64,000 nucleotides of DNA from G963664935 sp963664935 (GTDB lineage Bacteria; Pseudomonadota; Gammaproteobacteria; Methylococcales; G963664935), in contig CAXXSE010000002.1 of NCBI GenBank assembly GCA_963664935.2, positions 186,001-250,000 on the forward strand, in the 5' to 3' direction. Position 1 is the stretch's first letter. Each line of letters starts with the position of its first letter. The notes under the pieces were generated by a model that did not search any database, had not been told where the DNA came from, and worked only from the letters and a program-made list of their open reading frames with translations. Position numbers and translations under genes: made by a program. Positions 45,211-55,193 of this stretch are shown one piece after another.

Positions 45211-45272
45211 GTCATATTCAATTAAAGAAAATATGAAATACATAATAGCTAATCATATCTAGAATTCTAACA

Positions 45273-46094
45273 ATGGATTATTTACAAGCATTCTATTTAG
45301 CGTTGTTGCAGGGTTTAACCGAATTTCTTCCGATCTCAAGTTCCGCCCATTTAATCCTTATGCCGGTCCTTTTCGAATGGCCTGACCAAGGACTACCGTT
45401 CGATTTGGCGGTTCATCTCGGGACATTGCTGGCCGTCGTCACATATTTTCGAAACGACTTAAAGATAATGTTTAGGGATTGGCTCGCTTCGATTGCCGGG
45501 CGCGGAACGACGGACGAAGCACGGCTCACTTGGTATGTCATCATCGGCACCGTGCCGGTCTGTATCGCGGGACTTTTGATATCCGGTCTCGCTGAAACTG
45601 TTTTAAGATCCCCATTGGTTATTGCCTTAGCAACGATTGTATTCGCCGGTGTATTATGGCTTGCTGAAAAATCAGCAAAAGAAAATCGCATTTCCGGCGC
45701 TATCACCTGGAAAGACGCGCTAATGGTTGGCGGTTGTCAAGCACTCGCCCTTATACCCGGAACATCCAGATCCGGAATTACTATTACAGCCGGGCTTTTC
45801 CTGGGATTTAAACGGGAATTCGCGGCGCGGTTTTCGTTTCTGCTATCTATTCCGGCCATTATTTTGCCCGGTTTGCTAAAAGCATTTGAATTACTCAACT
45901 CCCCGGAAAAAACCTATTGGGTCCCCATGCTTATGGCAACGATTGTTTCAGGAATAGTTGCTTATTTGACTATCGGAATGTTTTTAAGGTTACTCGACCG
46001 AATCGGATTGATGCCTTTTGTTATTTACCGCTTTATTCTTGGTTTTGCGCTACTCGCGGTATTTTATACAGACCTAACGATAATTCAGGGGTAA
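45273..46094 (+). CDS. uppP: Undecaprenyl-diphosphatase
   Basis: UppP (BacA) recycles undecaprenyl diphosphate, the lipid carrier of cell-wall synthesis, in the inner membrane. The 273-residue hydrophobic protein has the two catalytic motifs: LTEFLPISSSAHLIL near the N-terminus and LIPGTSRSGITITAGLFLG in the centre, plus several membrane helices. No obvious operon partner. Confidence 0.96.
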   Translation: MDYLQAFYLALLQGLTEFLPISSSAHLILMPVLFEWPDQGLPFDLAVHLGTLLAVVTYFRNDLKIMFRDWLASIAGRGTTDEARLTWYVIIGTVPVCIAGLLISGLAETVLRSPLVIALATIVFAGVLWLAEKSAKENRISGAITWKDALMVGGCQALALIPGTSRSGITITAGLFLGFKREFAARFSFLLSIPAIILPGLLKAFELLNSPEKTYWVPMLMATIVSGIVAYLTIGMFLRLLDRIGLMPFVIYRFILGFALLAVFYTDLTIIQG

Positions 46095-46162
46095 TTCCGT
46101 GAGCATCCATTCCCCAAACCGCTACTTTAGGATACAACGCATGGAGAAACCAAAACTCACAA

Positions 46163-46696
46163 TCACCGGTGACTGTTGAGTAGTACATAAACCGCACCTG
46201 TCCCACCGTCCGCGGGGGACGCGCTACAAAAAGCGAGGACGTCAGGGTGCTGACGTAACCACAAATTTAATTTGTTCTTCAGAACCGGTTTCTGGCCCGG
46301 TGATCGATAACCTTTGCCATGAATGATATGGATACAGCGCTGTTGACTCACCGAACACCTTTGTAAAAAACCGGTTAATAATCGTTTTGCTTGGTGGGCA
46401 GTCAATCCATGTAAATCCAATTCAGCATCGATTCCAAAAAACCCCATTTTCAGCTTGCGCAAAACGTTTTTTTGCACGCCGGGCCCCACAAAATCCACAG
46501 TATCGGCGACACTAAGTTCAGCCAATATCGGCAACCCGGCGTCCATTTCTGAAGCATCAAACCCAATCGACCCTTTCTTGGGTACGGGTAGTGGTTTTTT
46601 TTTCTTCTGGAGGTGAACTCTATCTACATTCAACCTCCGGACTTTTCCGATGAATCCCCGGAACAGCTCACGATCATTACCGTCAGTCACGTTCAA
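46163..46696 (-). CDS. Smr-domain protein (SmrA-like)
   Basis: The 177-residue protein ends in a Smr domain: ELDLHGLTAHQAKRLLTGFL, IHIIHGKGYRSPGQKPVLKN, and SASPADGGTGAVYVLL. Smr domains in proteobacterial small proteins have nicking or RNase activity on nucleic acids. The N-terminal 60 residues are basic and probably flexible. Downstream is uppP in convergent orientation. Confidence 0.88.
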   Translation of the reverse strand: MNVTDGNDRELFRGFIGKVRRLNVDRVHLQKKKKPLPVPKKGSIGFDASEMDAGLPILAELSVADTVDFVGPGVQKNVLRKLKMGFFGIDAELDLHGLTAHQAKRLLTGFLQRCSVSQQRCIHIIHGKGYRSPGQKPVLKNKLNLWLRQHPDVLAFCSASPADGGTGAVYVLLNSHR

Positions 46697-46782
46697 TCTC
46701 GTCCATATCGACCTGGCCGCTTATTCGACGACGAACGTGGGACCAGGAAACCCCGATGCTGAGCAACGGCCGCCAAAACAAC

Positions 46783-47163
46783 TTAAACATCCAAACCGTC
46801 CCACCCCACGCCCCTATGCTCCACAACAACCGTAGTATAAATCCCTCCCCTCACCTTAAATGCCGCTTTAACCCGCATAAACCTCGGCCTACAAACCTCA
46901 AGAAAATCATCCAATATCTTATTAGTCACTGCTTCATGAAAAGCCCCCTCCTCCCGATACGACCACATATAGAGCTTGATTGATTTAAGTTCAACGCAGA
47001 TTTTGTCCGGTACGTATTCGATAGTAATGGTCGCGAAGTCCGGCTGGCCGGTTTTTGGGCACAGGCATGTGAATTCAGGGATTTTGATGCGAATCAAGTA
47101 ATCCCGGTTGGGCTGAGGGTTTTCAAAGACCTCAAGTTCTTTAGTGGGTTTTGCGATCATCAA
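46783..47163 (-). CDS. queF: NADPH-dependent 7-cyano-7-deazaguanine reductase, short type
   Basis: QueF reduces preQ0 to preQ1 in queuosine biosynthesis. The 126-residue protein corresponds to the unimodular (YkvM-like) form: IPEFTCLCPKTGQPDFATI with the catalytic Cys, ELKSIKLYMWSYREEGAFHE, and RGGIYTTV at the C-terminus. Enteric bacteria use a longer, bimodular QueF, so the short form helps to separate this organism from them. Confidence 0.93.
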   Translation of the reverse strand: MMIAKPTKELEVFENPQPNRDYLIRIKIPEFTCLCPKTGQPDFATITIEYVPDKICVELKSIKLYMWSYREEGAFHEAVTNKILDDFLEVCRPRFMRVKAAFKVRGGIYTTVVVEHRGVGWDGLDV

Positions 47164-47301
47164 TTTGCTTCATCAAATTTTCCAACGCTGGGGTGACTTT
47201 TAAACGCCAAAGAATAATAATACGGTGCGTTTTCTTTCGATCCTAACAAATTGACTTGAATAGTTACATCTTTTCCCGATTAAACTTGATTCAAACCACT
47301 A

Positions 47302-50300
47302 ATGCGACTTGATAAGATCAAGCTGGCGGGCTTTAAGTCGTTTGTCGATCCGATCACGATTCCTATAACCGGCAATCTGGTTGGAATTGTGGGCCCCAAT
47401 GGGTGCGGTAAATCCAATATTATCGATGCGGTTCGGTGGGTGATGGGCGAAAGCTCGGCCAAACACCTTCGCGGGGATAAAATGGCCGACGTGATTTTTA
47501 ATGGGTCTTCTTCGAGAAAACCGGTGGCGATGGCGTCGGTCGAATTGATTTTCGATAATCAGGAAGACCCGATCGGTGGTGAATACGCCAACTACGATAC
47601 ACTCTCGGTTAAACGTCAGGTGTCGCGTGACGGACAGTCTGTTTACCTACTGAATAACGCCCGTTGTCGAAGAAAGGATATCACTGATTTATTCCTGGGT
47701 ACGGGCGTCGGATCCCGGAGTTACGCGATCATTGAACAGGGTATGATCGCCCGTTTGATTGAAGCCAAACCGGACGAACTACGGGAGCTTCTGGAAGAGG
47801 CGGCCGGTACATCCAAATATAAGGAACGCAGGCGTGAAACAGCGCTGAGAATGTCCCATACGCGCGAAAACCTGGAGCGGCTTGACGATATCCGGGACGA
47901 GGTTTCCAAACAACTCAATCATTTAAAACGACAAGCCAAAAAAGCGGAAAAATTCAAATCCCTAAAACAGGAACAGCGTACCGTCAAACAAGAATTGTTG
48001 GCCATGCGCTGGCGGATTCAGGATCGGAAATATCAGCAAGATACCGAACAAATTCAATTGCTCAACAATAATCTCAAAGAATTGCTGTTGGAACAACAAC
48101 GCATTGATAAATCCCAGGAAGGAGGACGCGAGTCGATCAAAAAACAACAACGCATTTTGAATGAAATCCAAGGTGATTTTTATGCGATAGGATCTGACAT
48201 AAGCCGGTTGGAACAGACTATCAAGCATGCACGGGCGAGCCGTGAAGCATTGACGACGGAGCTGAGCCGTCTCACTGAACAAAGCAAACAAATTGCCCAG
48301 GACGTTGAGCAGGATAAACAGCAACTTGGGGAGATCCAGTCCGAACTGGAATCCACCCAAACACAATTAAAACAGTGTGGCGATCTGGAATTGGAAGCAT
48401 TGGAACGCCAAAGTGTCGTCGTTGAGGGGCATGACCAATGGAAAACACAATGGGATGGTCTGAACGAAAGGCGCGCCGCATCGAAGGAACAAATTGAAGT
48501 TCAGCGTGCACGTATTGAGCAACTGGAAAAACAGCAAGAATATATTGGGCAACGCATCCAACGCCTGGCCGAGGAACAGCAAGACATACGATCCGAGGAT
48601 TGTGAGAAAACAATTCCGGTTTTGGAAGAGACGCTATTGCAATTAAAATCTAAGCGAGGGGATGTTCAAAGCAAATTAGAAACCGAACACCAACACCTTG
48701 ATGAAATTCGCCAAGGTTTCCGGAACGCTTCTTCACACTTAAACCAAAGTCGAAACAATCTGCAAACGACCAATGGCAAGATCTCATCTTTGGAATTGCT
48801 TCAAAAGCATGCCTTGGGCAAAGACCGGAAGGCAGCTCAAGACTGGCTCAGGGATATGGCTTTGCGGGATGCCCCGCGTTTATCGCAATTTTTGGACGTT
48901 AAACCTGGTTGGGAAAATGCCACTGAAATCGTCTTGGATAGCTATTTGGAAGCGGTCTGTCTGGAGGATATTAACGCGGTATTAGAGGGAATAGGCCGGA
49001 TTGGGGATGAAACCATGACTATTTTCGAGACACGACATCAACATTCGCCATCGGAACAAGGTACCGCCACATTAATCGATCAAATAAAGTCGCCATGGAA
49101 TCTCGCGCCCTTACTTTCCGGCGTGTTTTGCGCCGATACCCTTGATGAAGCCGCCTCAATGGTCAAAAACCTTAAATTTCATGAATCGGTGATTATTCCG
49201 GAAGGTGTATGGCTAGGTCCTGGCTGGATTACCGTAAAGAAACAAGCCAATGAAAAATCCGGTGTTTTACAACGGGAAAAAGAACTAAGGGCTTTAACGA
49301 TACAAAGTGAATCCTTGCAAACGGAAATTGATGGCTTGGAATCTGAAATCAGCCAACACGAGGAACAACAAAGGCTATATGAAAAACGTAATCACGATTA
49401 TCAACAAGAGCTTGACCAGTTGAATAGCCAATGCTCGGACTACAATGCTCGCCTCAGTGCGGATCGGACCCGGTATGAAAATATCCAAAAAAGGTTAAAA
49501 CAAATCGAAACCGAACAGGAAGAAAATGCCGGACAACAACTGCTGGATAAAGAAGATATTGTGAAAACCCGCGAAACGCTCGCGAAAGCGGGAAGTGAAG
49601 AAACCTCAATGGAATGGGAAAAACAAACCCTGTCCGATCGAAATGAAAAAATACAAAAGGCTTTGCGAGAAGCTAACGCGGCTGTTTTCAAAGTTCAAAA
49701 TAAACTTCATGATTTCAAAAACCGCATCGAATCATTAAAAGCCTCGGAAACATTGACACAAAAGCACCTCAGTCGAGTGGACCGGCAGCACCAAGAATCG
49801 ATCGCCCGACGAAAAGAGATTGAAACCGGGACCGAACAATCGAGTCAGCCCTTGGATACTGAGATCGAACAACTGGAACAGTTTAAAAATAAACGATCTA
49901 TAACCGAAAAAGAAATGCAGGATGCGCGCGGACAACTTGAAACCCTGGAACGGAATATTAACGAAATCGGAGAAACTCGAATTCGAACGGAACGTGAAAT
50001 AGAGACCCAACGGGAACGCGGGGAAACAGCGCGGGTCGAGTTGCAAACCGCGCGCGTGCGCCGTCAGACTTTGGAAGAACAACTCCAGGAAATATCCATA
50101 GCGGCGGAATCGATCGCGGACCTGATACCGGATGATGCCGAGGAACCGCTCTGGCAGGAAAAATTGGAACAATTATCGTGTCAAATCGAGCGGCTCGGCG
50201 CAATTAATCTAAGCGCCGTCGAAGAATACGAATCACAGGAGCAACGATTGGATTTACTAAATGGTCAACATCAAGATTTAAGTGAATCGTTGTCGACACT

Positions 50301-50805
50301 GGAAGAGGCCATAAAAAAAATTGACCACGAAAGCAAAAAACGATTTAAAATCACCTTTGACCAGGTCAACGCCGGGTTGAAACAAAAATTTCCTTTGCTA
50401 TTTGGTGGTGGCGATGCCCATTTGGCGTTATACGATGAGAATCTTTTGGACTCCGGTGTGGCGGTGATGGCGCGGCCGCCTGGGAAAAGAAATACCTCCA
50501 TACATCTGTTGTCAGGTGGAGAAAAGGCGTTGACGGCGGTGGCATTGGTATTTGCCATATTCGAACTGAATCCCGCGCCTTTTTGTTTGCTTGACGAAGT
50601 CGATGCACCGTTAGACGATCCGAATGTTGTGCGCTTCAGCCAATTGATTTTGCAAATGTCCGAGCGGATTCAGTTTGTTTTTGTAACCCACAATAAAATC
50701 ACCATGGAAATAGCCGAGCAGCTTACCGGTATTACCATGAATGAACCCGGTGTTTCGAGAATGGTGGCGGTGGATATTGACGACGCGGTGAAAATGGCCG
50801 TATAG
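47302..50805 (+). CDS. smc: Chromosome segregation protein SMC
   Basis: SMC with ScpA/B organises the chromosome. The 1167-residue protein has the Walker A GIVGPNGCGKSNIIDAVRW, two long coiled coils, a hinge near residues 500-640, and a C-terminal head with signature LLSGGEKALTAVALVFAIF and Walker B FCLLDEVDAPLDDPNVVRF. Presence of SMC rather than MukB is informative for taxonomy. smc-zipA-ligA order is typical of many gammaproteobacteria. Confidence 0.97.
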   Translation: MRLDKIKLAGFKSFVDPITIPITGNLVGIVGPNGCGKSNIIDAVRWVMGESSAKHLRGDKMADVIFNGSSSRKPVAMASVELIFDNQEDPIGGEYANYDTLSVKRQVSRDGQSVYLLNNARCRRKDITDLFLGTGVGSRSYAIIEQGMIARLIEAKPDELRELLEEAAGTSKYKERRRETALRMSHTRENLERLDDIRDEVSKQLNHLKRQAKKAEKFKSLKQEQRTVKQELLAMRWRIQDRKYQQDTEQIQLLNNNLKELLLEQQRIDKSQEGGRESIKKQQRILNEIQGDFYAIGSDISRLEQTIKHARASREALTTELSRLTEQSKQIAQDVEQDKQQLGEIQSELESTQTQLKQCGDLELEALERQSVVVEGHDQWKTQWDGLNERRAASKEQIEVQRARIEQLEKQQEYIGQRIQRLAEEQQDIRSEDCEKTIPVLEETLLQLKSKRGDVQSKLETEHQHLDEIRQGFRNASSHLNQSRNNLQTTNGKISSLELLQKHALGKDRKAAQDWLRDMALRDAPRLSQFLDVKPGWENATEIVLDSYLEAVCLEDINAVLEGIGRIGDETMTIFETRHQHSPSEQGTATLIDQIKSPWNLAPLLSGVFCADTLDEAASMVKNLKFHESVIIPEGVWLGPGWITVKKQANEKSGVLQREKELRALTIQSESLQTEIDGLESEISQHEEQQRLYEKRNHDYQQELDQLNSQCSDYNARLSADRTRYENIQKRLKQIETEQEENAGQQLLDKEDIVKTRETLAKAGSEETSMEWEKQTLSDRNEKIQKALREANAAVFKVQNKLHDFKNRIESLKASETLTQKHLSRVDRQHQESIARRKEIETGTEQSSQPLDTEIEQLEQFKNKRSITEKEMQDARGQLETLERNINEIGETRIRTEREIETQRERGETARVELQTARVRRQTLEEQLQEISIAAESIADLIPDDAEEPLWQEKLEQLSCQIERLGAINLSAVEEYESQEQRLDLLNGQHQDLSESLSTLEEAIKKIDHESKKRFKITFDQVNAGLKQKFPLLFGGGDAHLALYDENLLDSGVAVMARPPGKRNTSIHLLSGGEKALTAVALVFAIFELNPAPFCLLDEVDAPLDDPNVVRFSQLILQMSERIQFVFVTHNKITMEIAEQLTGITMNEPGVSRMVAVDIDDAVKMAV

Positions 50806-50840
50806 ATATAGTATTGTGATGAATAGTTAATTATTAGACT

Positions 50841-51410
50841 ATGGATAAAGATTTACTACGAATCGTTTTGATCGGGTTGGGGATCTCCCTGACCGTAGGG
50901 ATCTACTTGTGGGACCGCGTCAAAAAGAGACGGTTCGGATCGATTATGGAATTATCAAAGCGAGAGCCGAAATTTGCTGAAGAAACCATGGGTGAGAGCC
51001 AGGTTCATTCAGCGCAACCTGTCGATGTAGTCCAATTCGCGGTCGTTTCTACCGAGCCGGATGGTTTCGACGGTAGCAAACTAGTCGACGCCTTTGCCCA
51101 TTCGCGGTTGGAATTCGGCGATATGAAAATATTCCACAGGTACCAACCCGGAACCGACAATATCGATTTCAGCGTAGCAACCATGACCGAACCCGGAACA
51201 TTTCCCGAGGAAAATCTCGCAGAGTTTAAAACCCGTGGACTGGCCGTTTTTTTTCAACCCTCCTGTGTGAACGATCCCCTCATCAGTTTCGATGAAATGG
51301 TCGATTTCTGTTGTAAATTGGCCCAAAGTCTTAACGGTGAGGTGTGGGATCCCCAAAAACAACCTCTAACCGAGGAAACGCTTCGAAGTTTACGTCAGAC
51401 ACTCCTATAG
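50841..51410 (+). CDS. zipA: Cell division protein ZipA
   Basis: ZipA tethers FtsZ to the membrane. This 189-residue form is shorter than in E. coli (about 330) because the Pro/Gln linker is short. It has an N-terminal membrane segment (LLRIVLIGLGISLTVGIYLW) and a C-terminal FtsZ-binding domain (GDMKIFHRY, TMTEPGTFP and FKTRGLAVFFQ). The position between smc and ligA supports the call. Confidence 0.9.
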   Translation: MDKDLLRIVLIGLGISLTVGIYLWDRVKKRRFGSIMELSKREPKFAEETMGESQVHSAQPVDVVQFAVVSTEPDGFDGSKLVDAFAHSRLEFGDMKIFHRYQPGTDNIDFSVATMTEPGTFPEENLAEFKTRGLAVFFQPSCVNDPLISFDEMVDFCCKLAQSLNGEVWDPQKQPLTEETLRSLRQTLL

Positions 51411-51414
51411 TCAT

Positions 51415-53433
51415 ATGGCGAAGATTCCGGCCTCAATAACAAAAAAAACCGAATCCTTACGCACCCGTATCAACCAACACAACTTGCGATACTATCAGCT
51501 CGACGATCCATTGGTCACCGATGCTGAATACGACCGACTGATGCAGGATCTCCAAGATTTGGAGCAACGCTATCCCGCGCTTCAAACATCGGATTCACCC
51601 ACCCAACGGGTTGGCGCGAAGCCTCTGGATGCATTCGAATCGGTGGTTCATGAAATTCCCATGCTGTCCTTGGGTAATGCGTTTTCCGATGACGAAATCG
51701 GGGCTTTCGGAAAACGCGTATTGGAACGCCTGGAAGTTGAACATATTGAATACGTGGCCGAACCTAAACTCGATGGCTTAGCGATCAGTTTACTTTACGA
51801 GGATGGAACCTTGGTCAGAGCCGCAACCCGGGGAGACGGACATCAGGGCGAAAACGTGACGAGTAATGTCCGTACCATCCGGCAAATCCCATTGCGACTG
51901 GAAAGGAAGGACTGGCCTTCCGTTCTCGAAGTGCGTGGTGAAGTTTTTATGCCGATCAATGGGTTTCGGGCTTTAAACGAACAGGCTCGAAAACAAGATC
52001 AGAAAATATTCGCCAATCCGCGTAACGCCGCCGCGGGCAGTCTTCGTCAACTCGACCCTAAAATTACCGCAACCCGGCCACTGGCGTTCTTTGGTTACGG
52101 TCATGGTGTCATTTCGGAAACCCATGCTCCGAAATATCAAAAGGAAATTCTCGCATGGTTTGAATCGTGGGGCATTCCCGTATGCCCGGAAATCGAAATA
52201 GTTCAAGATGTCGATGGGTGCATTGAAAATTATCAACGTCTTGTTGGTCTCCGGCCCTACCTGAAATATGAAATAGACGGAGTGGTTTACAAGGTGAACC
52301 GCTTGGACCAGCAGAATAAGTTGGGGTTTGTAGCACGGGCGCCCCGTTGGGCCATTGCCCGAAAATTCCCAGCCGAGGAAGCCTTCACGGAAGTTTTGGA
52401 TATTGACATCCAGGTTGGTAGAACCGGCGCATTAACGCCTGTCGCCCGGCTTAAACCGGTCATTGTCGGCGGTGTAACCGTCACCAATGCGACATTGCAC
52501 AACGCTGAAGAATTAAATCGGAAAGATATTCGTATCAGCGATACCGTGGTGGTTCGACGGGCCGGTGACGTGATTCCGGAAGTCATTCGTGTGGTCTTTG
52601 AGAAACGGCCCCCAAAAACCCGCATTTTTAGCATGCCGACTGTATGCCCCGTGTGTGGGTCCGATGTGATGTCGGTAACCGGGGAAACCGCCCTTCGTTG
52701 CAGCGGCGGTTTGTTTTGCCGGGCCCAGCATAAAGAATCCATAAAACATTTCGCATCCCGGAAGGCGCTGGATATCGAAGGGCTTGGCGATAAGCTCGTG
52801 AACCAACTGCTCGAAAAACGATTAATCAAAACGGTTGCCGATCTTTATAGGTTAACGGCCGACCAACTTGCGGATTTAGACCGAATGGGGGGAAAATCGG
52901 CCAAAAATCTAATCGATGCATTGGCAAAGAGCAAAGCCACGACATTCCCGAGGTTCTTGTTCGCTTTAGGGATACGTGAAGTAGGACAGGTTACCGCGCA
53001 AACCCTTGCTGAGCATTTTGGGACCTTGGAAAAACTGATCGCAGCCGATGAGGAATTGTTGGAAACAATACCGGATGTGGGTCCCGCGGTAGCGCGGAAT
53101 GTTGTTTTGTTTTTTAAGCAAACCCATAATCGGGATATCATCGAAAAATTGCTGGCAACAGGTTTTAGGTGGGAGGCAATCACGGTTGACGATAAACCGC
53201 TTCCCTTAAAAGATATAACCGTAGTCATCACCGGAACTCTGGATTCCATGACCCAGGAAGAAGCCAAGTCGCGGCTTCAATCTTTCGGGGTTAAAGTAAC
53301 CTCTAGTGTTTCCAAAAAAACCCGATATCTGGTTGCGGGAGTGGAACCGGGATCGAAACTGGGTAAAGCGACTAAGCTGGGCGTCGAAATTCTCGATGAA
53401 GCGAAGCTATTATCGCTTTTGTCGAAATTCTGA
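51415..53433 (+). CDS. ligA: NAD-dependent DNA ligase LigA
   Basis: LigA seals nicks using NAD. The 672-residue protein has the NAD-binding YYQLDDPLVTDAEYDRLM, catalytic Lys in AEPKLDGLAISLLYEDG, IFANPRNAAAGSLRQLD, four zinc Cys (CPVCGSDV...CSGGLFC), helix-hairpin-helix repeats, and a C-terminal BRCT domain (TVVITGTLDSMTQEEAKSRL). It begins 4 bp after zipA. Confidence 0.98.
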   Translation: MAKIPASITKKTESLRTRINQHNLRYYQLDDPLVTDAEYDRLMQDLQDLEQRYPALQTSDSPTQRVGAKPLDAFESVVHEIPMLSLGNAFSDDEIGAFGKRVLERLEVEHIEYVAEPKLDGLAISLLYEDGTLVRAATRGDGHQGENVTSNVRTIRQIPLRLERKDWPSVLEVRGEVFMPINGFRALNEQARKQDQKIFANPRNAAAGSLRQLDPKITATRPLAFFGYGHGVISETHAPKYQKEILAWFESWGIPVCPEIEIVQDVDGCIENYQRLVGLRPYLKYEIDGVVYKVNRLDQQNKLGFVARAPRWAIARKFPAEEAFTEVLDIDIQVGRTGALTPVARLKPVIVGGVTVTNATLHNAEELNRKDIRISDTVVVRRAGDVIPEVIRVVFEKRPPKTRIFSMPTVCPVCGSDVMSVTGETALRCSGGLFCRAQHKESIKHFASRKALDIEGLGDKLVNQLLEKRLIKTVADLYRLTADQLADLDRMGGKSAKNLIDALAKSKATTFPRFLFALGIREVGQVTAQTLAEHFGTLEKLIAADEELLETIPDVGPAVARNVVLFFKQTHNRDIIEKLLATGFRWEAITVDDKPLPLKDITVVITGTLDSMTQEEAKSRLQSFGVKVTSSVSKKTRYLVAGVEPGSKLGKATKLGVEILDEAKLLSLLSKF

Positions 53434-53450
53434 ATCCGCGAATGGAAAAC

Positions 53451-54095
53451 CTACTGAACCGTACCTATTCTCGTCGACTCTGTTTGTGATTGGAAGTCGA
53501 TCACCGCGGCGTTAAGCACCCGGATCGCTTCTGACTCTTCGATCCCTTGTATCGAGGACAATCCGTCGTCATAAACGAAAAATAGGGTCATGGGTTTTCG
53601 TGCGCTAACCAGTAATTTCAAAGAAGCTAAAATTTGGAACAAAATCGGGTTGTCGACGAATTCTCCATCGTACAGGAGGCAATACGCTGCTACACCTGTA
53701 TTATTCCGATGCTGAAGCAAATGTACGGGCACATCACCCATAGTCCTGATCGATTGTACGCCTTGATTTTCCATATCCTTACTATAAAGCAGCGCTAGCT
53801 CCGGATGGTGATACAGCTTTTTAGGGTCGAAAGACCGGCCGACAAACAAGCGTATTTCCGAGCCTCCAGGACCTTGGGTGGTTCTCTCAATCCAATCTTC
53901 GGCGGAAAACATGTTCCTGACCCACCCATCGCGCCGGGTTGTATCCAGAAACCTCAAATCCGCCAATTCGAAATTGATTGACCGGGCACGGTAGCCATCT
54001 TCGCTCTTGGCTTCCAAATAGCTGTGAATAATGGTGGGAACCATAGCCAATGCCAACAACACGGCAACGCCACTTCCATAGCGATCGGAGATCAT
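53451..54095 (-). CDS. Exosortase-associated EpsI-type protein
   Basis: The 214-residue protein has an N-terminal membrane segment (GVAVLLALAMVPTIIHSYLE) and a periplasmic domain with NFELADLRFLDTTRRDGWVR-like EpsI features and the VAAYCLLYDGEFVDNPILFQ region. It follows an exosortase gene with a 4-bp overlap, the usual xrt-epsI pairing, where EpsI assists polysaccharide or PEP-CTERM protein export. The family assignment rests partly on this context. Confidence 0.7.
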   Translation of the reverse strand: MISDRYGSGVAVLLALAMVPTIIHSYLEAKSEDGYRARSINFELADLRFLDTTRRDGWVRNMFSAEDWIERTTQGPGGSEIRLFVGRSFDPKKLYHHPELALLYSKDMENQGVQSIRTMGDVPVHLLQHRNNTGVAAYCLLYDGEFVDNPILFQILASLKLLVSARKPMTLFFVYDDGLSSIQGIEESEAIRVLNAAVIDFQSQTESTRIGTVQ

Positions 54096-54957
54096 GGCGC
54101 CACCTCCTCAACTGGAGATTCGTTCCCAAGCCAAAAAATAATGGGGAGCGTCAAGGCAAAGGTAAACAAGCCCGAAATCGTGTGCAAAGAAGTGTCGAGA
54201 ATTTCTACGCCAAAAGTGCTAACCAATAAAACCAACAACACCACACGCAGAATATTCGATGCGATCGCGATTGGCGCGGCGGCCAGCATGATTAAACCCG
54301 TCGATAGGAATTAGTACAAAAGTAGGCGGTTATACAAGCGACCGCAATCGCCGCGTAAAGTGTCGAAAATCCGCTGCAAGCATCGGCTACTTGCAAGGTT
54401 CCGCTAGGAAGGTGCAACGCCGTTCCCTCTAAAAAAAGTGGAATACCTAATTTTGGAACGATCCATGCCGTACTGTTAGCCGCCACTTCCCTTAAAATAA
54501 GGTGCAAGGAGTTCGTAACCACCAGGGGAATTGGCAACGACAGGAATAACATGCATAGAAAAAAGCTAATCGCCTTGGTGCGATGCGCCCCTAAAAATAA
54601 TAGCGATAATCCGGGCAGCGATAAAAATAGGGCGAAGGCCGAGAGTAGCTGTGTGTGCATCCCGGTGTCCAAAACGAGCAAAAGCAACGCCGGGATTAAG
54701 AAAAGAAAGCCCCATCCGCTGGAATTGGTGGAACAATGGCCCAAATCACGCAATTCCAGCCAGGCGTAATAAATCGCCGCGAATGCGATTAATAGGCCGT
54801 GGGCATTGTGCCAAACACTTAATGTCCATCGCTCGAAGAGCCAATGTATTGTAGGTGCGAATAAAATAAGTAATTCAATTCCGACCAATATCGCAACCGG
54901 CGAATATTTTTTTGGGCTTGTTCGAAGAATGTTTTGATTCAGTGTTGCTTGTAACAA
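54092..54957 (-). pseudogene. Exosortase split by a one-base frameshift
   Basis: The first frame (54957-54292, 221 residues) has several membrane helices and the catalytic Cys194 in VADACSGFSTLYAAIAVA, but ends in TAA after NSYRRV. Only 2 bases later an ATG opens a second frame (54289-54092) with MLAAAPIAIASNILRVVLLV and LHTISGLF, carrying the catalytic Arg15 and His36. Insertion of one T in the GTTTAATC junction would join the pieces as RRVLIMLAAAPIA, the normal exosortase arrangement. Exosortases are integral membrane cysteine proteases that process PEP-CTERM-like proteins. Either the gene is broken or the two halves are separately translated. Confidence 0.78.
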
Positions 54958-55071
54958 AAACTTTTTCTACAACCTATATCAACCGAAAACGGTATAGAAT
55001 ATAGCTTAGTAAAAAAGCAGAGGTATGCAATGGTGGCTTCGGTGTCTGTTTAGACCCCGTCACATTGTAAT

Positions 55072-55161
55072 CGATGGGTTTCGCTATCGCTCTACCCATC
55101 CTACGCAATAACAATGAATTGAAGACTCGTAGGATGGGTAGAGGAACGAAACCCATCAATA
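55072..55161. repeat. REP-like inverted repeat upstream of bepA
   Basis: GATGGGTTTCGCT...CTCTACCCATCCTACG is followed, after about 20 bases, by its inverted copy CGTAGGATGGGTAGAG...CGAAACCCATC (CTCTACCCATCCTACG pairs with CGTAGGATGGGTAGAG perfectly). It lies in front of bepA and is typical of intergenic repeats associated with RAYT transposases. It encodes no protein, although the bepA frame is open through it. Confidence 0.75.
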
Positions 55162-55193
55162 ACCTAATCCAAAAAAACGCGGTCATTATTCAA

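Noticed and set aside
48272..48613. Long antisense frames inside smc, ligA, pyrG and fabF
   Set aside because: They lack recognisable motifs and lie wholly opposite well-supported genes; their openness follows from codon use of the real genes.
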